Assembly (NCBI GenBank): GCA_051883555.1
Contig: JBJETY010000049.1
Span: 1-44,124 of the forward strand
Length of the DNA: 44,124 bases
Reading direction: 5' to 3'
Origin: CAG-917 sp051883555
GTDB lineage: Bacteria; Bacillota; Clostridia; Christensenellales; CAG-917
The position numbers and the translations under genes were made by a program. Position 1 is the first letter of the stretch. Each line of letters opens with the position of its first letter. Of the stretch, positions 32,939 to 41,419 are shown piece after piece. The notes below the pieces were generated by a model. The model did no database searches and was not told the DNA's origin. It worked only from the letters and a program-made list of their open reading frames with translations.

Positions 32939-33250
32939 TTAAAAAATTTCCTGACTATCCATAAAGAAAGATAAATCTCTCATCAAGTCGTTTATAAATT
33001 TAAGCTCAGGCGTCATCTTGCCTTTAAGTCTGTTTCTGAGCGGTTGTTCATAAGTGTTTTGAATATACGACATAATCTGGTCACAATTATCAATGGTAAT
33101 CTTCTTTACGCTTGCTCTTCTGAGAACGTTGTCGTTGAGCCATTCTTGTTGTTCATGAGTCGGTTTAAACTCTTTCGGTGCTACGTACGAAGTTGCGCTT
33201 GCTCCAGCTTTCGGCTGCTCTTTGTCTTTCTTTTTCCCAAATAATCCCAT
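32939..33250 (-). CDS. Small cytoplasmic protein of unknown function
   Basis: A 103-residue protein with a basic head (MGLFGKKKDKEQPK), a short linker and a helical body (THEQQEWLNDNVLRRASVKK to the end). I do not recognise the family. AGGAGG lies 6 nt before the ATG and a terminator follows, so it is expressed as its own gene. The GLFGKKK start is common in small proteins of many functions and is not informative. Confidence 0.8.
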   Translation of the reverse strand: MGLFGKKKDKEQPKAGASATSYVAPKEFKPTHEQQEWLNDNVLRRASVKKITIDNCDQIMSYIQNTYEQPLRNRLKGKMTPELKFINDLMRDLSFFMDSQEIF

Positions 33251-33383
33251 AATTGCCTCCTGAGTTTCTTTTAATCATTTTACCATATTTTAGAAATAAT
33301 TCAATACCTAAGTCCAAAAAACTTTCGCTTAATTTCACCCTGCCGCATTGCAATCGTAAATTTTATGAAGATTTTCGCTTCTG

Positions 33384-33776
33384 CTAATTATCTAAAGTGA
33401 AATTTGCCGGCAAAAGGTCGAAAAGATTAAAAACTTTTACGTCGCTTTCATCGGACAAAACGACTTTGCAATCTTTATCGGCAAATTCTGCTAAAATCTG
33501 TCGACATATTCCGCACGGCGGACAAAACTCAAGTTTTTCTCTACCGCCGACTATAGCTATAGCTACAATTTTTCTCTCACCGTTCGAAACCGCCGCCGTA
33601 ACCGCACTTCTTTCGGCACAAATACTTGCACCGTAGCTTGCATTTTCAACGTTGGTTCCGACGTATACGTTTCCGCTGTCGCAAAGCAAAGCCGCCCCGA
33701 CTTTAAATCGGGAATAGGGACTATAACTGTTGAGCCTTGCTTCCTTTGCCTTTTCGATTAATTCGCCAAATTCCAT
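33384..33776 (-). CDS. cdd: Cytidine deaminase
   Basis: A 130-residue tetrameric-type cytidine deaminase that converts cytidine and deoxycytidine to uridine and deoxyuridine. The zinc site is CAE (C53, catalytic E55) and PPCGICRQ (C88, C91), and NVENASYG is the substrate loop. Length is typical once the start is set at 33774-33776: this ATG overlaps the deoD stop by one base (TAATG) with GGAG upstream. The longer frame to 33878 is part of deoD. It is the last gene of the lipoprotein-HU-aldolase-deoD-cdd chain. Confidence 0.95.
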   Translation of the reverse strand: MEFGELIEKAKEARLNSYSPYSRFKVGAALLCDSGNVYVGTNVENASYGASICAERSAVTAAVSNGERKIVAIAIVGGREKLEFCPPCGICRQILAEFADKDCKVVLSDESDVKVFNLFDLLPANFTLDN

Positions 33777-34468
33777 TAAGCCATCTCCAATGCTACTTCC
33801 ATCATCTGCGTAAAAGTTAGCTGTCTGTCCAATGCAGGTAAAGACTCGCCCGTTACCAAAGAATCGGAAATGGTACAAAGCGCAACGGCATTTTTATTGA
33901 GCTTTAACGCATTGACGAACAAAGCCGCGGCTTCCATCTCCACTGCCAGAATGTTCTTCTCTTTCATTTCCGCAAGGTCGGTTGTGCGATAAAACACGTC
34001 GGACGACATAATTTTACCCGTAACCGCTCTATAGCCTTTTTCGGCAGCAATCTTACGTGCAGCTTCTACTTTAACCGCACTTGCATGCGGTTCGTTTCCA
34101 TCAAAGCCCATTTCTTTAATTATGCTGGAAACCGTGTATGCACTGTCTGCTATAACGATATCTCTCAATTTCAAATCGGAAGAAGTCGCTCCTGCGCTTC
34201 CTATTCTTATAATCGTATCAACGCCGAAAAATTTAAACAGTTCATATGAATAAATTGCCATTGACGGCATGCCCATACCCGAAGCCATAACGGATACTTT
34301 CTTTCCGTTGTACTCCCCGGTATATCCTTGCACTCCTCTTACGTTATTTACCAGGACTGCATTCTTAAAAAACGTTTCGGCAATAAATTTTGCCCTTAAC
34401 GGATCTCCCGGCATAAGAACGGTTTTTGCAAATGCCCATTCTTCTGCGTTTATGTGCGGTGTTGCCAT
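33776..34468 (-). CDS. deoD: Purine-nucleoside phosphorylase, DeoD type
   Basis: A 230-residue hexameric-type purine nucleoside phosphorylase. MPGDPLRAKFIAETFF at the start, GSAGAT for phosphate binding, VEMEAAALF for ribose, and the catalytic SDSL loop (TISDSLVTGE) are all present. It splits purine (deoxy)ribonucleosides to base and (deoxy)ribose-1-phosphate. AAAGGAGG lies before the ATG, within the last codons of the aldolase gene, which it overlaps by 19 bases. It is coupled to cdd downstream. Confidence 0.97.
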   Translation of the reverse strand: MATPHINAEEWAFAKTVLMPGDPLRAKFIAETFFKNAVLVNNVRGVQGYTGEYNGKKVSVMASGMGMPSMAIYSYELFKFFGVDTIIRIGSAGATSSDLKLRDIVIADSAYTVSSIIKEMGFDGNEPHASAVKVEAARKIAAEKGYRAVTGKIMSSDVFYRTTDLAEMKEKNILAVEMEAAALFVNALKLNKNAVALCTISDSLVTGESLPALDRQLTFTQMMEVALEMA

Positions 34469-35619
34469 AATTCCTCCTTTGCTTTAAAAAATTTCAAACA
34501 CTCGTCCTCAATTGCATTGAGCGTCCAGTATGCGTCGCAAAGCGTTTTCCCTACGACCACTAATCCTTGTTTAGACAGAAAAACGGCTACACGGCCTTTT
34601 AGAGCCTCGACAGCATATTCCGCCAGTCTTTCCGTGCCTTGAGCGGCATATTCGGATACGGCAATCTTTTCGCCTAAAATCCGTTGCATCTTATTGCTTA
34701 CTTCGAGCACCGTATTCAACTCGGCGTTGACTGAAGAATAAATAGGATGACAATGTATAACAGCTCCGACGTCGCCCCTTGCCCGATATATCGCCTGATG
34801 CAGTTTTCTATCTCTCGACGGCCTTTTTGTGCCTTTAAAAGTTCCGCTTTCGACGTTAACTTTTACGATATCGTTTTCATCTAAAAATATATTGCTTTTA
34901 GTTTGCGGAGTAATGAAAAAACTATCCCCGTGTCTTACCGATACGCTTCGCCACGTACCTTGCGACAATTCTTCGATTTCCATCTTTTTTGCATAAACCA
35001 AAATCTCCGCCAGACTTTCTATGCCGAACGCAGAAGACTGAACGGTGCGTTTCCCAAAAGTTTCGAAATCAAAAAGCGCTTTCTGATTTTTTGAAGATTC
35101 GCTTTTATATTTTAAACGCAGCGACGTTATCTCGTTTTTAGATAACGGCATAGGTTTGCCGTATTTTAAAGCCAATTTTGCTTTCAGCAAAATTTCCATT
35201 GCGCAAACCGCTTCTTCGACAGACCTGCCAACTGTAACGACGCCGAGAGTATCGAGCATAACCGCCCCTCTTTTAAGAAGATTTGTTATAGCCGCTTTAT
35301 CCGACGGCAAAAACGCGGTTACGCTGCCGCCGAACTGTTCTGCAAATTCATCGCTGCAACAGTCTACCTTTTCTTGCGAATCGTCGCCCGTTTCGAGAAC
35401 GAGAACGACATTATATTTCTTTTTCGAAAGTACGTCAAACGCAAAATTTACCGACAAAACGTCGTTCTTTTGCGTGATAAAATATTGAATATCCTCAACG
35501 TTTGCGACAGAAAGAGCCAGCACCCCCTTACCGTGATTGACGGCAAGCGTAAACGGAGCGCCGAATTTAGTCAATATTTTTTTCGCCTCTGCCCTTAGCG
35601 TTTTTTTTAATGCTTCCAT
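34450..35619 (-). CDS. Class II aldolase/adducin-like protein with two domains and altered zinc ligands
   Basis: A 389-residue protein. Residues 1-160 look like a worn class II aldolase domain: LDTLGVVTVGRSVEEAVCAM matches the usual NHGVVTVG region with the His changed (T124). Residues 185-385 are a fuller domain with PSRDRKLHQAIYRARGDVGAVIHCHPIYSSV. In this domain H289 and H291 are kept, but the catalytic Glu position is D270 and the third zinc His is Q351 (LSKQGLVVVG). Classical aldolase activity may therefore be lost or changed. Being between HU and deoD/cdd suggests a role with pentose phosphates from nucleosides. It starts 3 bp after the HU stop with no strong ribosome site. Confidence 0.82.
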   Translation of the reverse strand: MEALKKTLRAEAKKILTKFGAPFTLAVNHGKGVLALSVANVEDIQYFITQKNDVLSVNFAFDVLSKKKYNVVLVLETGDDSQEKVDCCSDEFAEQFGGSVTAFLPSDKAAITNLLKRGAVMLDTLGVVTVGRSVEEAVCAMEILLKAKLALKYGKPMPLSKNEITSLRLKYKSESSKNQKALFDFETFGKRTVQSSAFGIESLAEILVYAKKMEIEELSQGTWRSVSVRHGDSFFITPQTKSNIFLDENDIVKVNVESGTFKGTKRPSRDRKLHQAIYRARGDVGAVIHCHPIYSSVNAELNTVLEVSNKMQRILGEKIAVSEYAAQGTERLAEYAVEALKGRVAVFLSKQGLVVVGKTLCDAYWTLNAIEDECLKFFKAKEELWQHRT

Positions 35620-35622
35620 AAG

Positions 35623-35895
35623 CTAATTAAAATAGTCTTTGAACATATCCCCGAATCTTAAAACCGGCGATTTATGACTTTCGATATTTACTCTTTCGCC
35701 TGTCATAGGATTAATTCCCAATCTATCCTTTTTTTCTCTAAGTTCAAACGTGCCGAAACCGGCAATCTGAATTTTTTCGCCCTTTTTAAGCGTTTGGGCA
35801 ATTATTTCAACCATTGCGTTAAATGCCAGTCCGGCGTCCTTTTGCGTAAGGTCGGCTTTGAACGCTATTTCTCTTATCAATTCGGCTTTGTTCAT
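35623..35895 (-). CDS. HU-family DNA-binding protein
   Basis: A 90-residue histone-like protein. MNKAELIREIAFKADLTQKDAG starts it, GFGTFELREKKDR and GINPMTGERVNI are the beta-arm, and it ends FKDYFN. It binds and bends DNA as a homodimer. The ATG at 35893-35895 gives the exact usual length of 90 and has AGGAG 6 nt before it. It precedes the aldolase-like gene by 3 bp and follows a lipoprotein gene by 52 bp. Confidence 0.96.
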   Translation of the reverse strand: MNKAELIREIAFKADLTQKDAGLAFNAMVEIIAQTLKKGEKIQIAGFGTFELREKKDRLGINPMTGERVNIESHKSPVLRFGDMFKDYFN

Positions 35896-35947
35896 ATCTT
35901 CTCCTGTTAAATGATTATAACAACTAAACGACAAAAAATCAATACCG

Positions 35948-36592
35948 CTAAATCAGTTTCCGATAGCTTTCAGCCATAATTTCGCCGCTCGTTACGTCAA
36001 AGGCAACGCTTTTTATCGCCTCCTCGTCGTAAGTCGCTACGATATAAAAATATCTTCCTAAATCAAGTCTGTCTTTTGAAAATGCGGCAAAATATTCCTT
36101 ACCGCTTATTTTCTCCGCCGCCTTGCAAACAAGGTCGGATAAATTTACCGTTTCAACTCTTTCCACCCTGAACTCGATTTCCTTTTCGTCGACTTCGGCT
36201 TTTACGGTTAAATCTGAAAGCGCTACCGTTTCGTATACGATTGCCTTACCCTTCGTTCCCGCTACTTTTGCTTCGATTTTTTCTTCGCCGATTACAAAGC
36301 TACAAGACGTAAGCTTGTTTTTGGCTTTAAGGTCTATCCTGGCAAAATCGCACGTGGGATTTGCCGTGCCGTCTATTACAAACGGATTCTCGCTTTTTCC
36401 AATTGCTATTTCAAGGATAAAGTCGTCTTGTCTTCCAATATAAAGCTCATGTTCAACGTAGGAAACAGAAATTTCAGACTCGTTATTGTCTTTTTTAGAG
36501 CATCCGAAAAATATTATTGTTATTGATAAAAATAAAACCATTATCAAAAAAACTTTGCCGCAAAATTTAATTCTTTTTATATAATTTTTCAT
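35948..36592 (-). CDS. Putative lipoprotein of unknown function
   Basis: A 214-residue exported protein. A basic start (MKNYIKRIKF), a hydrophobic core and the lipobox IIFFGC at about residue 31 mark it as a lipoprotein. The mature part is probably beta-rich and negatively charged (SENPFVIDGTANPTCDFARI; ETVNLSDLV). No family is recognised. It may be the first gene of the HU-aldolase-deoD-cdd chain. No clear Shine-Dalgarno precedes the ATG. Confidence 0.8.
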   Translation of the reverse strand: MKNYIKRIKFCGKVFLIMVLFLSITIIFFGCSKKDNNESEISVSYVEHELYIGRQDDFILEIAIGKSENPFVIDGTANPTCDFARIDLKAKNKLTSCSFVIGEEKIEAKVAGTKGKAIVYETVALSDLTVKAEVDEKEIEFRVERVETVNLSDLVCKAAEKISGKEYFAAFSKDRLDLGRYFYIVATYDEEAIKSVAFDVTSGEIMAESYRKLI

Positions 36593-37073
36593 AATATAAA
36601 AATATAATTTCGCAACAGCTTTTATGACGGCTGTATAAAACTTTTTATCGGTCTAAAACACACAAAATATCATCGTCCGCTTTCAGAAGACTTGCTCACC
36701 TATAATTGAGGTTTTAAACTTAAAAGCAATTGGGACAAAGCAATTCAAGCAAAGAATTTCAAATAATACATTTTAAACAGAGCATTTAAACAAAGTTTAA
36801 AAAAAGCATTTTAAGCAATATACAGTTTTAAAATTATCAATTTTAAAACTCACTTAAAAAAGTGGCTTTTAATCTGTTAAGCGTAGCTAAGCTAAACAAT
36901 TCAGCGCTGTTTTACGTTCGAATCGTTTTAAACCTACGCATAAATATCGGCATTTAAAAGGCTCTGCATTGACAGAGCCTTAAAATTTGAATTTTTTTGC
37001 TTATATTTGACTGTATTTGCTTTATAATACCGCTTGTTTTACACTGCGTTTTAAAACGGTTCGAAGTGTAAAA
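36593..37073. other. Intergenic region
   Basis: AT-rich with several TTTAAACAAAG and AAGCAATT words between 36730 and 36830, but no clear repeat array and no gene. A terminator lies at 36957-36982. Confidence 0.5.
36957..36982. terminator. Intrinsic terminator of the PH-domain gene
   Basis: AAGGCTCTG and CAGAGCCTT form a 9-bp stem with a six-base loop, with AAAA/TTTT flanks on both strands. Confidence 0.82.
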
Positions 37074-37775
37074 CTATTTCTCCCATTTATCGTCCATACT
37101 TTCTTTTCCTTGATTTTCAGCAGGCGGTTTTACGTTGTACGCCGTATTATAACCAGGGTTATAAGTCGGACGATATTGATTAGGGAACTCTGCATCCGTA
37201 CGCATATCGAGCGAAACTTGCTGAACAAGTTTATAAACGGAATATGGGTCTTTTATGTCGCTTATCATAGCTTTCGTAGACTTTGCCACAATCTGAATAT
37301 CGCCGACCTTAAACAATCGGTCAAGTACGTCGACTCTTACGTTTACGCTCTCGATATCAGAATAAAAGAGAGAAATAAAATCAATTCCGATAATGCCGCG
37401 GCGAATAATGATTCTCCTGTCCGTAACGGCATATTCGATATTTTTATGCCCGAGCGAATTTTTTACCGTACTGAAAATCCATATCCAAACGGGCAAAAGA
37501 TGCAAAACGAAAAACGGAATAAGGATTGCATAATACATTGCCTTTCCCTCTCCCAAAGATACGTTAGGAACAAAGAATTTAAAAATGCAGACGATAATCG
37601 CTACGTCTATTGCAAGCCATAAAAGCGCAAACGGCGTCATCTTTAAAAACGGCTCCATTATGTAAGCCTTTTTATAAGGTTTTCCCTGCCACATAATCTG
37701 CTCGCCGTCTTGCAAAATATTATCTAACGTGTTAGCGTCTGAGTTTTCATTTACAACAATTTCAAATTTTTTCAT
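37074..37775 (-). CDS. Bacterial PH-domain (DUF304-type) membrane protein
   Basis: A 233-residue protein with two membrane helices (about 47-68 and 80-107) followed by a bacterial PH domain (bPH_2): YAVTDRRIIIRRGIIGIDFISLFYSDIESVNVR, then VGDIQIVA. The C-terminal 40 residues are tyrosine/proline-rich and polar (NQYRPTYNPGYNTAYN). Such proteins are thought to act at the membrane, possibly in envelope stress; no function is established. A strong promoter ends 6 nt before the ATG and no Shine-Dalgarno is present, so the mRNA may be leaderless. Confidence 0.88.
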   Translation of the reverse strand: MKKFEIVVNENSDANTLDNILQDGEQIMWQGKPYKKAYIMEPFLKMTPFALLWLAIDVAIIVCIFKFFVPNVSLGEGKAMYYAILIPFFVLHLLPVWIWIFSTVKNSLGHKNIEYAVTDRRIIIRRGIIGIDFISLFYSDIESVNVRVDVLDRLFKVGDIQIVAKSTKAMISDIKDPYSVYKLVQQVSLDMRTDAEFPNQYRPTYNPGYNTAYNVKPPAENQGKESMDDKWEK

Positions 37776-37781
37776 AAAACT

Positions 37782-37810
37782 AATATATCACATAAAACAG
37801 TCCGTTTCAA
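37782..37810 (-). promoter_or_regulatory. Promoter abutting the PH-domain ATG
   Basis: On the minus strand: TTGAAA (37805-37810), 17 bp, TATATT (37782-37787). The start is predicted at or next to the ATG (37773-37775). Confidence 0.75.
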
Positions 37811-38057
37811 TATGTTTTTCACGCCGCGTCGGCATTTAAATTCCGTGCCGAATAATCAGTTAACTTTCTATTTACAAAATAGACTTCACAATAAAAACTT
37901 TATTTTCAAAAAACTGTTTCACAATATTAAACTTTATTTTCACGATAAACCAACGACAATAGCGCGTAAACCGATAAATCCGCAATCCGTTTTTAAATTT
38001 CGTTTTTTAAATTGAAAATATATAGTGTAAAAATAGAAAATAGTCCTTTACATTTCT
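37811..38057. other. Intergenic region between divergent genes
   Basis: AT-rich; no gene. AAACTTTATTTTCA occurs twice (about 37896 and 37929). Confidence 0.45.
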
Positions 38058-38086
38058 TTGCCAATGGAATTTAATTATGTTATTAT
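38058..38086 (+). promoter_or_regulatory. Promoter of the P-type ATPase gene
   Basis: TTGCCA (38058-38063), 17 bp, TATTAT (38081-38086). The leader is about 78 nt. Confidence 0.65.
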
Positions 38087-38170
38087 ATAAATACTTACTT
38101 TTAATAAATACTAATTAAAATAATTGTCTGATTTTAATCGGAGAAAATAAATTACAGGTATAGCGAATTT

Positions 38171-41098
38171 ATGAAAAATAATTCTGAAAAGAAGACGGAA
38201 AATAAAATGAAAAAAATTAAGAAACTGAAAACTGTTTCAAATCAAAACGAGTCGTCTATATCGGAAGATTCGGTTTTGAACGTTGGCGAAAACAGCAACA
38301 ACGAACCTGAACCGATTGTTTTAGAACCGACACTCGATTCAAACGGAAATACAATTGAGGGACTCTCTACCGACGACGTAAACAAAAGAATAGCGGAAGG
38401 CAAAATCAACGGCGACCAGAACGTCCGAACCAAAACCGTCGGAGAAATTTTCCGTACTAACATATTTACTTTCTTCAACCTTCTCTTTATAGTAATTGCA
38501 CTTATACTTATTTTCTTTATTCCGCAAAATGCAAACGGTTATGCTCAATTCGGATTTATGTTGTTGGTTATTATCAACACTACTATCGGCATCGTACAGG
38601 AATTGAAAGCTAAAAAAACTATCGACAAGCTGTCTTTGATTTCAGCACCTAAAGTCACGGCAATTAGAAACGGCGTAAAATGCGAAATTGCCGTTGCGGA
38701 TATCGTTCTCGACGAAATGATATGCCTTTCAAGCGGTTGCCAGATTTGTGCCGACGCAGTAGTAATTGACGGCATGATTGAAGTAAACGAATCACAGATT
38801 ACCGGCGAACCTGATGCAATACAGAAAAAAGTCGGCGATGAAATTATGTCGGGAAGCTACGTTATAAGCGGAAAAGCCATTACGCAAGTTAAGCATATAG
38901 GAAAAGACAATTACGCAACCAAAATTTCGGCGGGCGCTAAATATCTCAAAAAGCCGTCTAGCGAAATTCTGCGTTCGCTTAACGCTATAATCAAATTTAT
39001 GGCAATTGTCATAATACCGTTAGGTCTCGCTCTTTTCTTAACAAAATATTTTGCTCAGGACTACACCGCTACACCGCTTGCCGCAAAAAATCTCGTGCAG
39101 CTCTTGGGATGGGCGGACAATACGAAACTTAACAGCCTTGTTCTGGAAACAATGGGCTCGTTGCTAGGCATGATTCCGTCCGGTCTCTTAGCTTTAACTT
39201 CTACGGTTTTCTGTATATCGGTTATCAGAATTTCAAAGTACAAAACGCTTGCACAAGATTTGTATTGCGTTGAAACGCTTGCAAGAGTCGATACTCTCTG
39301 CCTTGATAAAACCGGTACGATAACCGAAGGCAGCATGATGGTAAGCGAATTGATTCCCGTTGCCATTGAAATGGAAGAATTTAAAACAATTCTCAAAAAC
39401 GTACAATCGTCAATAAACGACGATAACGCAACGGCAAACGCTATATGCGATTTCACGGCGGATATCGAACAAACGGAAAAGGCTACGGATATAATTCCTT
39501 TCTCTTCAGCAAGAAAATGGTCGGGTGCAACTTTTGAGAAAAATGCATACGTAATCGGCGCGGCGGAATTCGTTTTCAAAACTCTCGACAAAGAACAGAA
39601 AGAACTTATCGAACGTTATTCGGCAGAAGGTTTCAGAGTGCTTGCTCTCGCAAAAGTGCAAAGCATGGCGGATAACGAATTAACGAAACCGCAACTCCTC
39701 GGCTATATTTTAATTACCGACAAAATCAGAAAAGAAGCCCCTGACACTCTTAAATTCTTCGACGAACAAGGGGTTGATATAAAAATCATATCCGGCGATA
39801 ATCCCGTTACCGTCAAAGCGGTAGCAAAACGCGCGGGTCTTGCAAACGCTGAAAACTACATCGATCTTTCCACTTGTAAAAACGAACAGGAAGTTGTAGA
39901 CGCAGCAACAAAATACACTATTTTCGGCAGAGTTACGCCTGACCAAAAACTTCTTTTGGTTAAATCGTTAAAAGCTGCCGGAAGAACGGTCGCTATGACG
40001 GGCGACGGCGTAAACGACGTTCTCGCTCTCAAAGAAGCCGACTGCTCTGTCGCTATGGCGTCGGGCTCGGATGCCGCTAAAAACGTATCCAGTCTCGTGC
40101 TTTTGGATTCCAACTTTGCTTCTATGCCTAAAATAGTTGCGGAAGGCAGACGCAGCATAAACAATCTGGAACGTTCCGCAGCTTTGTATCTCGTCAAAAC
40201 GATATACAATTTCCTTTTGGCATTGATTTTTATGTTCATTCCGACAGGCCTTCCGTTCGTACCGAACGATATGACTATTATCGGCTCGGTAACAATCGGA
40301 ATTCCTTCGTTTATACTTGCTCTTGAACCAAATAAAGATATAGTCAAAGGAAGGTTTATAAAAAAGGTATTGTCAAACGCTCTGCCGGGTGCTTTGACCG
40401 TAGTCTTTTCGATAATGGCAGTATACCTTGCAAGTCTGATAGCAAACAGTGATTTCACGGCAAAAGAATTAAAGGATATGTATTTTATCGTTACGGCATT
40501 CGCAAGCTTCTTGTTCCTTGCTAAAGTGTGTTATCCTTTCGACTGGATTCGAGTTATTCTCTTTGTCGCAATGGTAGGTATATTCTTGTTTATATCTTTC
40601 TCAGGGCAGACAAAACTCGACTTCATCGCAAAAATGTTCGAACCGCCTGAAAACGTCACATTGGCAATGTGGAAAGTTATTCTCATTATTGCAGCGATAG
40701 ATATACCTATATTTACAGGACTTGTTTTAACTCTTAGCAGACTTAAAAATCCGAAAATCATTTCCAAAATTTCATTTAAGATTGACGGAAAAGTCGAAGA
40801 CGATTATGAAGAACAGGTGAATAAAGCGGAAAACAAAATAGAAAAAAGAGAGAAATTTCAACACCGCATAAATGCATTCTTCGTAAAAATGGCTGACGAC
40901 TGCAAAAAACTCTGGAATAAAATAAAAGAACAAACTGAAAAAAATAAAGCTAAACGCAAAGCTAAAAAAGCACAGAAAGAGGCGGAAAAAGCGAATCAAC
41001 AATCCATATCCGCTCAATCAGATATGGAAACAGCAGAAATCTCGGAAAATTCAGAAAATACAAGCAATGCAGAAGGCGTCGAAAATTCCGCCGAATAA
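38171..41098 (+). CDS. P-type cation-transporting ATPase, CtpE-like, with charged N- and C-terminal extensions
   Basis: A 975-residue P-type ATPase. The phosphorylated aspartate is D379 in CLDKTGTITEG; SQITGEPDAI is the actuator loop (canonical TGE), and MTGDGVNDVLALKEADCSVAMASG is the hinge. The sequence around the hinge and M5 (NNLERSAALYLVKTIYNFL) resembles the CtpE-like group. The M4 ion site reads MIPSGLLALTS (336-339 PSGL) where calcium pumps have PEGL, so the Ca-binding Glu is replaced by Ser. The ion is not known. The first 75 residues are polar, and the last 110 (from about 865) are a lysine/glutamate-rich coiled coil with an acidic end; both are additions to the usual core of about 800. 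It is a single-gene unit. Confidence 0.92.
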   Translation: MKNNSEKKTENKMKKIKKLKTVSNQNESSISEDSVLNVGENSNNEPEPIVLEPTLDSNGNTIEGLSTDDVNKRIAEGKINGDQNVRTKTVGEIFRTNIFTFFNLLFIVIALILIFFIPQNANGYAQFGFMLLVIINTTIGIVQELKAKKTIDKLSLISAPKVTAIRNGVKCEIAVADIVLDEMICLSSGCQICADAVVIDGMIEVNESQITGEPDAIQKKVGDEIMSGSYVISGKAITQVKHIGKDNYATKISAGAKYLKKPSSEILRSLNAIIKFMAIVIIPLGLALFLTKYFAQDYTATPLAAKNLVQLLGWADNTKLNSLVLETMGSLLGMIPSGLLALTSTVFCISVIRISKYKTLAQDLYCVETLARVDTLCLDKTGTITEGSMMVSELIPVAIEMEEFKTILKNVQSSINDDNATANAICDFTADIEQTEKATDIIPFSSARKWSGATFEKNAYVIGAAEFVFKTLDKEQKELIERYSAEGFRVLALAKVQSMADNELTKPQLLGYILITDKIRKEAPDTLKFFDEQGVDIKIISGDNPVTVKAVAKRAGLANAENYIDLSTCKNEQEVVDAATKYTIFGRVTPDQKLLLVKSLKAAGRTVAMTGDGVNDVLALKEADCSVAMASGSDAAKNVSSLVLLDSNFASMPKIVAEGRRSINNLERSAALYLVKTIYNFLLALIFMFIPTGLPFVPNDMTIIGSVTIGIPSFILALEPNKDIVKGRFIKKVLSNALPGALTVVFSIMAVYLASLIANSDFTAKELKDMYFIVTAFASFLFLAKVCYPFDWIRVILFVAMVGIFLFISFSGQTKLDFIAKMFEPPENVTLAMWKVILIIAAIDIPIFTGLVLTLSRLKNPKIISKISFKIDGKVEDDYEEQVNKAENKIEKREKFQHRINAFFVKMADDCKKLWNKIKEQTEKNKAKRKAKKAQKEAEKANQQSISAQSDMETAEISENSENTSNAEGVENSAE

Positions 41099-41372
41099 TT
41101 TTGTGAGCCGATAAAATTAACTCGTTTTCTGAACGTTATGCATACAAAATTCAATTAACGATAAATAGCGTAAACGTGCGTTTGCATTAAATTCAAGTTG
41201 ACGATAAACTTTGACTAACGACAAAATACGAGTTTACGACAAAATATTTAATGTCAGCGTTTTAAATTTCATTGTTTTGCTTTAGATTTTAAAAGCAAAA
41301 GAAACTGCGATAGAGAAAAGTTTTTATAGCAGTCACATAAAAAAGTCATAATATGCATTAAGTGCAAATATC
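41099..41372. other. Intergenic region before hppA
   Basis: About 270 bp of AT-rich sequence with recurring AACGATAAA and ACGACAAAATA words; CAGTCACA occurs near 41330 and again in the hairpin at 41373. No gene is seen. Confidence 0.45.
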
Positions 41373-41409
41373 ATAAAACAGTCACACAGTGGCTGTTTTA
41401 TATTTTTTT
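41373..41409 (+). terminator. Intrinsic terminator immediately before the hppA ribosome site
   Basis: ATAAAACAGTCAC and GTGGCTGTTTTAT form a 13-bp stem around ACA, followed by ATTTTTTT. The T-tract touches the AGGAGG (41410-41415) of hppA. It either ends the ATPase transcript or acts as an attenuator in the hppA leader. Confidence 0.88.
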
Positions 41410-41419
41410 AGGAGGAATT

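Noticed and set aside
39061..39591. A 176-codon minus-strand frame and neighbours opposite the P-type ATPase
   Set aside because: Antisense shadow of conserved ATPase motifs; no ribosome site.
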